From NCBI GenBank assembly GCA_032622095.1, contig CP136069.1:184749122-184813121 (forward strand): DNA of 64,000 nucleotides, in the 5' to 3' direction. The translations under genes and the position numbers were made by a program. Below are positions 57,237-64,000 of this stretch, one piece after another. This DNA comes from Siphonodentalium dalli. Its lineage: Eukaryota > Mollusca > Scaphopoda > Gadilida > Siphonodentaliidae. The notes beneath the pieces are model-generated. The model did no database searches, had not been told where the DNA came from, and saw only the letters and a program-made list of their open reading frames with translations. The first letter of the stretch is position 1, and every line of letters starts with the position of its first letter.

Positions 57237-59026
57237 GAGACCTTTCGCAAAACTCACGTTTACGATTACGGATACGGATAGGGTACTACGTCACCAACAT
57301 TTGTGTACTTTCTAATCGTTCTCGTATTTTACTATCCGTAATAACGGTTACGATTTCATGGTTTCTAATAAGCTCAAATAACACCTGAAATTTATTTTCT
57401 GCAATATATCACTTTACTCCGTTCGAGACTGTATATGTATGTGATGTAAACCATCCAGTTGTATTGAGCTACGACCTCGATATGCTGTTTAGATTGTCAA
57501 TCACTGTACTCGTCGTCGTGAATCACGAGCTTCCCGCGAAATAAGATCGCTATTCACAACGGATAGCCACCGCTGGCTGCGACAGAAAACTTTACAGTAA
57601 GAGGAGTGCACTATGAAACCAGTCGCCAAAAATACAGTATATAGTGTGCGATGCATGAGGAGGTTTGAGTGATTATTATGTGCAAGATAGTACACAATAT
57701 ATAGTGACATTCAACAATTATTTAATTCAACAACCCATGGTGGTGTCCTAACGTGTGCAGTTATAGAATGTCTCAGGAGAGCCTAAAGAATGGCATAACC
57801 CTACTACTGAATAGTGAAAGATTTTGTGTTCTCTTCCCCTTTCCCGAATTGAATAGTTCATTCAATTTAATAATATTCGGGTTTCGGTTGAAGTTGGGTT
57901 TTATATATCTCTATCGCAGCGTCTGTAATGCAGGGCATTTTAAAATTACATGGAATTCATAACCGATTTTAAAATTACATGGAATTCATAACCGAGTTCT
58001 AAGTTACATAAAGTACTCTGTCTGAGTAATCTTAACCTATACCCAGGATCCCGATTCAACTGGTAAGTAGTGATTTCTGCTCCTGAACCCTAACTAAAAG
58101 AATATTTGGCACACCCACCGACATCACCAGAGCTCAGCAGTCCCTGTGAGGTTTGTTCTTTGCATTTATTTTTAATTTAAAAAACACGCACAAATGCGGC
58201 ATTTAAAGGTACTCAATCCGATTAGATGTCCCCATATCATCAGATACCAACATTTTTTGTTTAAATGCCGCTTCTGTTATCAGAATCGAGTAATTGCTCA
58301 AAATTAATGCTAACCACAGTCAACTATATTATAAAATTGCCCAAAACCTGTTATTTATTTTGTTCAACGAAATTTTGCCGGTTTGTCAAATATCTGACAA
58401 AAAAAGCAACTTGATGCACATCGCTTCTACCGTGTCGACTTTGTTTCGATTTGGTAGTAACAAATCAGAAGTGGTGCACATCAGCGAGCTCACCAACCTT
58501 ATGTCGGATTTCCTAAACCCAAAGAGGTGAAGCCGAAATCGCATTGAAATCAAATCGCGGACTTGAAGGGGCTTGAACGATGGCGTCGTGGTTGGTGTAT
58601 ATATAAGCCTTATAAGGTCCAAATTCAGGAACCAATCTTCCCCATCAGCATAACGTCTATCTGGTCATCCATGTTAACAACGAACTGAATTTCCACCACA
58701 TATGACCTGGCATTTATACCTGTATTGCCACAATATATCACGAGAATCCCGGGTCGTACGTTGTGACTGGTCGAATTATTGACAATATTAACAGGTCATG
58801 ATTGTCGCATTGTTGAAAATGAGACGATAAGTGAAGTATTAAGGGACTGTATACCAAACACACGCTTTGAGTTGTAAAAGTGGTACGAAATAATGATCGT
58901 ACGTTTTCGTCAAAACCCTTACGCGTAATCGTTTTGCGAAAGGACTTTTTGGCCATACGGATAGACTTACGACTACGAATAGCTATCCGTATTCGTAATC
59001 GTAAACGTGAGGATGCGAAAGGTCTC
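57237..59026. mobile_element. TIR element, about 1.8 kb
   Basis: The left end GAGACCTTTCGCAAAACTCA followed by CGTTTACGATTACGGATACG is mirrored at the right end (58,982-59,026). Flanks TAATG (left) and TAATA (right) suggest a decayed 5-bp target duplication. The right sub-terminal zone repeats TACGATTACG/ATCCGTA words. No transposase frame was recognised inside. Confidence 0.55.
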
Positions 59027-60677
59027 TAATAGCGCTGGGCTTCCCACATCTAACAATGATTAAATATACTGAAGTTTTATTGAGAAATCGAAAATGAAAG
59101 TACAATCAGCCAACAGAGTGCATTCATGGACCTACATTATATGACCCCGCTGCCATCTGGCCTGGTAACATGCATGGACGCGTCCGAACTTTTGGGCGAA
59201 TAGTTGGCTATTTACTTGAGTGATCGATTCCATTTTTAACCAACGAGGGGTAGGCCTAGGCCTATATTCATATGATATCGCATATGGTTAGCATTGCGAA
59301 CTCGAACAGGTCTAACAAATACACGTGTTCCGTACATTGGGGCCACATAGGGTGCTAACTAGTATGAAGCGTATTTTGTTCTTTATAAATATTTAAATAA
59401 AAGTGAATCGCTTTGGGTTGGCCGAATGTGCATGTATCAATAATGCTGCGGCAATGCTGGGTAGAAATAATATATTGATTGATCGTGATCCTCGCCAGCC
59501 GACCTTGTAAATTCCATGCGCGGACTTTTCAAATCTACGTATTTTGATCAGTAGCTGGGGTTTTTTTTTAAATCACATGGCTCACAATAAAAATGTAAAA
59601 TGTTTTCCGCGATAGGCATACAAAAATACTCATTGAAAAAAATAAAAAATTAGCAGATAAATATGAAGAAAACAAAATATGAAAATGAATTGGCTGAAGC
59701 GAATTTTTTTACGGAATAAAAAAAAATTGTGAAGCCCCCATGCCTCAGATGAATATATCGCAAAAATCACTGAAAAAACGCCAAATCTAGTGATGCCAAC
59801 TTGATGATAAAATCTGCTCGAGTAGCCAGGCGGTCCCATGAGAAATTAGTTAAACAACAGAGGGACGGTGATTGTTCATAAAGCTCCACAAACAGTACAA
59901 ATAATGTTCAGATATTGTACTTATACTATAATATTTATAATGGCCAACAAATGTGGACTAAATCACGAAAAAGTACCGTACCCAATATTCTACAGTGGTT
60001 GAGGTATCAGTTAGTTGTGGTATCAATTTATTTCTCTGAAAGATGTGGGCAACTGGGTATATCAGTCTATCAGAAACACACACAATCACCCTGTACTATT
60101 AATATCGCGCCCCGTACTCTTATTTATATGGACCCCCCCTGTACTTTTATTTCACCCCGGCTATTATTTGGATCCCGATCGAGAGTAGTGCTACAATCTC
60201 TCTGCACCGTCCAAATTATTTCTATAATGTTACATTGTTGCCGGAATTTGGTGGATCTGTGACATTTGATAAACAATTATGACAGTTCAAACTCTGATCG
60301 GTGAATTGTCGATATGTACGGTAGAAAGTCTATCGCAAATCCGAAATCACAATGTCGCAGACAACAACAAAAATAGAACAGCTTAACATCGAAATGCATG
60401 CTGCGTCCAGCTGCGTCGACCAATTTTAATCAACGTTACACAAACAATGCAGTCTTCAACTTGTGACGTCACAAGTGCGGAACGTCGCTTTTCATGATTT
60501 CGCCGATTCAAAAATATTTTTCCGTGACGTCGTCTTTGATGACGCGCTGTATCAAAACAGAGCCAGCGTTTTGCAGAAGCGACTTTTACTCTGAAGTGGG
60601 TCACTATTTGGAGTTGAATTACATAAATGCGCGCATATAACCGAAATAGTCGCGACCTACACTTTAAATTTAGCTTT
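59027..60677. other. Spacer, no gene seen
   Basis: Frames are short or low complexity (for example a Phe-rich minus frame at 59,630-59,839). No repeat pairing was noticed. Confidence 0.4.
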
Positions 60678-61468
60678 CCGTCGTACTTTAAACAAGTGAG
60701 CATAGAAAATCATTCGAAGTTGTCAATGAAATTTATTTTTTGGAGTCCGTCCAATGAAAAATCAAAAAATCAAATAATCCAACCCCTAAATCACCGAAAT
60801 CTATACTATTATCATCAAACTAAATAGCCCTTCAAGTACAGCTAATTTAGGGGCGGTACTCAACATACATCGAGTTTAATAACGATTTATGTCCTTTTTT
60901 TTTGGTCAGTTTTACATATTTCGTTTCGCGGGAGGCCATTTTGTAAAACTGAAAGCGAAACTAACTTGAACTTTATTAAATTAGTTTTAATATCTCTCTT
61001 TTAATTGATATCCGGCATTCTTAATGACAAAAATCATGCGGTGGATATATAATACCCACTAGATAAGGAATTAGATAAAACATTTTTTTTTTTTTTTTTT
61101 TTTTTTATCGATGTAAATTTATTTTATTTTGGATTCATTTACTGCAGCGTTTCTCGAGTTTGTTTCGCACTTTAAAAATAGCCTCCCGCGAAAGAAATCT
61201 GTAAAACTGACGGGAAAAAAAAGACAAAAATCGTTATTAAACTCGATGTATGTTGAGTACCATACCCAAATTAGCTGTCCTTCGTGAAACAACGTCTGTT
61301 TGACAATAGGGCTATTTAGTTTGATGATAATAGTATAGATTTCTTTGATTCTGTGGATTGTTTTATTTTTGTATTTTTCATTGGACGGACGTTTCGGGTT
61401 CCAACCAAATAAATTTGATTTATCAACTTTAAATGTTTTTCTATGTTCACTAATCTCAAATACGACGG
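60678..61468. mobile_element. Foldback, about 330-bp arms, poly-T centre
   Basis: The left arm runs CCGTCGTAC..., GTCCGTCCAATGAAAAAT, ACTATTATCATCAAACTAAA, CATACATCGAGTTTAATAAC, TCGCGGGAGGC. All of these blocks return inverted in the right arm, ending TACGACGG at 61,468. An uninterrupted T run of about 25 bases lies at about 61,082-61,106, near the centre. No ORF. Confidence 0.8.
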
Positions 61469-61639
61469 CGAACCAAACTTTTTTGAAAACTATGATTATT
61501 TGGTCGCATAGTGCTGCAATTACAGATCAATAAAAAATAAAATGTTGCTTTTGGAGAGAAAAATGCTGATTTCTATCAAAAATGAGATAGATAACTTTCC
61601 GAGATTTTTATTAAATTAAAAAATATATATATTGTGCCT

Positions 61640-61725
61640 AATACCTGTGCTTTGAGCAAGATTATTCCCCATTTCTATTTGATCACCCTACCGGAGTGTT
61701 TCACATCACTTTAAACACACCGTTC
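61640..61725. repeat. Dispersed repeat, inverted relative of 6.46-6.52 kb
   Basis: Includes CCGGAGTGTTTCACATCACT, the complement of the 6.46-kb copy. Confidence 0.55.
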
Positions 61726-61775
61726 ACATTTATCTCCTATTCTTCAGTAAATTAATGATAGTTGTTATATGTGAT

Positions 61776-62955
61776 CAGGGATGTGGCTAGAGGGTCTCCG
61801 CTGGGGGGGGGGGGGGGGTGTCCACCTTAGGAATTTCCAACTGCACCCCCCCTTGAGTCGGAATCACACCAACATAACTTTTTGCATAATTCCATTTACA
61901 CCCCCCCCCCCCCTTGACTCGGAATCGCACCAACACAACTTTTTGCATAATTCCATTTGCACCTCCCCCCTTGTACCTCATGCTCAGGCCTAATTTCCTA
62001 TATATTCATAAGCCATGCTTCTATTTTCCCAGTATGAGAACATTAAGATATTTTAACCTGAAAATTGCCCCCAAAAAAACAACTAGTGATCTAATTCCAG
62101 ACAAATGCACACAGCTGCCGACAACATACCAGGAAACACCGGGCCGACCATGGTTGTTTGGCCCGGTGTGAGAAAATTTTGAAAACTATATACAAGAAAA
62201 TCGCAAATCCTAGCATCTAGACTGGCCTCAACTGAAGCTTTCCTAGTGTTGGAAATTTCAAACCTCATGCTCCCCCTCAGGTTGGAAAATTCTTCAACTG
62301 ATGACCATTTATGTCTACAAGTTTGACCAAATGTAGTAAAATATTGTTTTACTGAACTAATTAGCAGTTTTGTATTGGCCATGTGGATGGGGCAATGACA
62401 CACCGGGCCGACCATGGTTCGGCCCGGTGTGCGACAATTTTGAAATCTGAACAAGAAAATCGCAAAATCCTAACATCTAGACTAGCCTCAAGCCTTCCTA
62501 CTGTTGGAAATTTCAAACCCTACACCCCCACTTAGGTTGGAAAATTTCCAACTGATGACAATTCCTATGACAATGTTGACCAATTGTATGACAATATTGT
62601 TTTCTTAAATTAACTAGAAGTTTTTGACTGGCCACGGGGGAGGGACCAGGACACAAGCTTTCCAAGTGTTGGAAATTTCCAACCTGTCACCCCCCTAAGG
62701 TTGGAAAATTCCCAACTGATGTCCATTTCTGTCAAATTTTTGACCAAAAATAGGAACATATGCAAATATTGGTCGAAAAACAATAAATTCCCCCCAATAA
62801 ATTGTTTTATAATCAAACTACAAGAACATTTTCAACCTATTGTTGGTGTGAAATTTCGTTGTGGCAGGTATGAAATTTCCAACTATTGAAAATATAGCTC
62901 TCTGCTGGGGGGGGGGGGGTGAGACACCCCACACCCCCCTCTAGCCACATCCCTG
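61776..62955. mobile_element. hAT-like MITE, intact, 1,180 bp
   Basis: It has the same 19-bp TIRs as the copy at 50,591 and a perfect 8-bp duplication TATGTGAT at 61,768-61,775 and 62,956-62,963. Sub-terminal G runs and internal C runs are present. It is highly similar to the other intact copy throughout. Confidence 0.9.
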
Positions 62956-62963
62956 TATGTGAT

Positions 62964-63695
62964 GGCTGTATGATACCACAAACTATCTTTATATTAAAAG
63001 GAAAGCTTTGGTACAAACCGAAGAAATTGAACACATGTCCGGTCGGGTTGGCCGTTATAGGGCTTTGCGTGCTAACGATTATAATGATTATGATTAAGTT
63101 TTAAGTGGCAAAAACATCCTTATAAGGACAGTATGCATACATAATAACATATAATTGTACATTGTGTATTGAACAGTATAATAAATGATATTAATATAAG
63201 ATAAAGCTGAATGTGCTCATAACTTGGCGACGTATATATGGCGACCAACTGTGATCGTTACTACTAAGTGTGAATTTGCGAAACCTCTCCACTACCGTTT
63301 ACGAACACAACAGAACCCGGATTCCAATATATCCACATCTACGCGTGACGTCATATAGGTCGATACGAAGAGATGGCTCGGCGATCGGCAATCCAATACT
63401 CGCATTATTATAGCATTGATGATCAGAACGCATCACAGATAACTCTTCTTCGTGAGAACATTCGTGCTAATTATATAATTTTTGAGAGATACATGTATAA
63501 TATCTAGGGACTTAAAGTTGGATAATTCAATTATGAATTGGTTTATTCTGTAGATAGCTTGTGGCTGTTTAAACGGACATTTACAGACATAAGTATTGCT
63601 GGGAATATTTGGGGTCGTTTTTTTATTTTGGAACTGTGCCTGTAAGGTGTTTAGGTTCTGCAAACAACGAGACTGATTAATTTCATAAAACCAAG
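62964..63695. other. Upstream region of the last gene, promoter not identified
   Basis: AT-rich sequence without a recognised repeat. No convincing TATA/initiator pair can be assigned to the gene at 63,696. Confidence 0.35.
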
Positions 63696-63945
63696 ATGAA
63701 TGTTAGAGGAATGATATATTTGTTGTTTCATGCGCGCTTGTCGGCGGCTGTTACACGAGTGTTATCTGGACACGCCACGACCGGGACCGGACAGATGAAT
63801 CAAGATCATATTCTTAACAGCAATAAAGCTAATAATGAGATTGCATGTGGAGGAAAGTGTCTAATAACAACAGGATGTCGGTCATTTACCATCAATAATG
63901 AAACCTGCTTCAAAATGGACGACGATAGCGGGGATTTTAAATTAG
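63696..63945 (+). CDS. First exon of a probable secreted PAN/apple-domain protein (partial)
   Basis: The frame from the ATG at 63,696 is open for 83 codons plus one base, up to a good donor site TTAG|GTAAG at 63,945/63,946. The N-terminus has a moderately hydrophobic segment (MIYLLFHARLSAAVTRVL; a second Met at 63,711 is an alternative start) that could be a signal peptide. It is followed by a linker and a Cys pattern EIACGGKCL...GCRSFTI...TCFKM. The C-x3-C...C-x-SF...C spacing is that of PAN/apple domains, which mediate binding to proteins or carbohydrates outside the cell. The rest of the gene lies beyond the window, and only the domain start is visible. Confidence 0.45.
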
Positions 63946-64000
63946 GTAAGGTTATATGTCCTCCTACTTGTGGTGACTTCTCAAGTCACGTGGTCTCAAA

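Overview
The window is nuclear DNA of a eukaryote. It has spliceosomal signals, non-LTR retrotransposons with APE-type endonucleases, many terminal-inverted-repeat (TIR) elements and foldbacks, AT-rich spacers, long microsatellites and a 2.35-kb minisatellite. There are no operons, Shine-Dalgarno sites or dense ORFs. The TE mixture, a Cys-rich PAN/apple-like secreted exon and an expanded UPF0696/Bles03-like gene fit a marine invertebrate, most likely a lophotrochozoan such as a bivalve. The species cannot be fixed from the sequence alone. All family names come from motif reading; no search was run.

Layout. At 0-0.3 kb is the end of an LTR followed by a tRNA-Lys-type primer-binding site. At 0.3-7 kb are hairpins, a roughly 300-400-bp satellite with CGAAGCTTCG palindromes, and AT-rich spacer. 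At 7.1-8.4 kb is a Harbinger-like element filled with about twelve 58-bp tandem units. At 10.3-11.8 kb is a TAA-flanked TIR element with a hAT-like MITE inside it. At 12-17 kb are foldbacks, including a 'hairpin within hairpin' family. At 17.3-18.2 kb, minus strand, is an L1-like LINE remnant (ORF1 plus endonuclease). At 19.7-21.4 kb is the one convincing host-type gene: four tandem UPF0696/Bles03-like domains in one open frame, interrupted by a single TAA. At 21.9-27 kb are interleaved inverted repeats, a piggyBac-like MITE and a weak secreted-protein candidate. At 27.5-29.8 kb is a 32-bp minisatellite with an 862-bp higher-order period.

At 32.8-49.1 kb is a stratified TE nest. LINE-A (ORF1 plus endonuclease/reverse transcriptase ORF2, plus strand) is flanked by a 500-bp direct repeat. 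It was invaded by a composite of two 646-bp TIR units at 35.1-37.2 kb. It was also invaded by a 5.9-kb foldback with arms of about 1.6-1.7 kb at 37.5-43.4 kb, which carries gag/protease-like debris. A further foldback sits in its AT tail at 45.9-47.5 kb. A CR1/L2-like LINE-B remnant and a piggyBac-like MITE follow. At 50-63 kb are two hAT-like MITEs with perfect 8-bp target duplications, a LINE C-terminal remnant on the minus strand, two more TIR/foldback elements and spacer. At 63.7 kb the first exon of a probable secreted PAN-domain protein runs into a splice donor near the window edge.

Functionally, the window is a TE-dominated intergenic landscape around one or two host genes. Its most informative content is the nested insertion history, readable because the interrupted LINE-A reading frame fixes the element boundaries, and the multi-domain Bles03-like gene with its lone in-frame stop.
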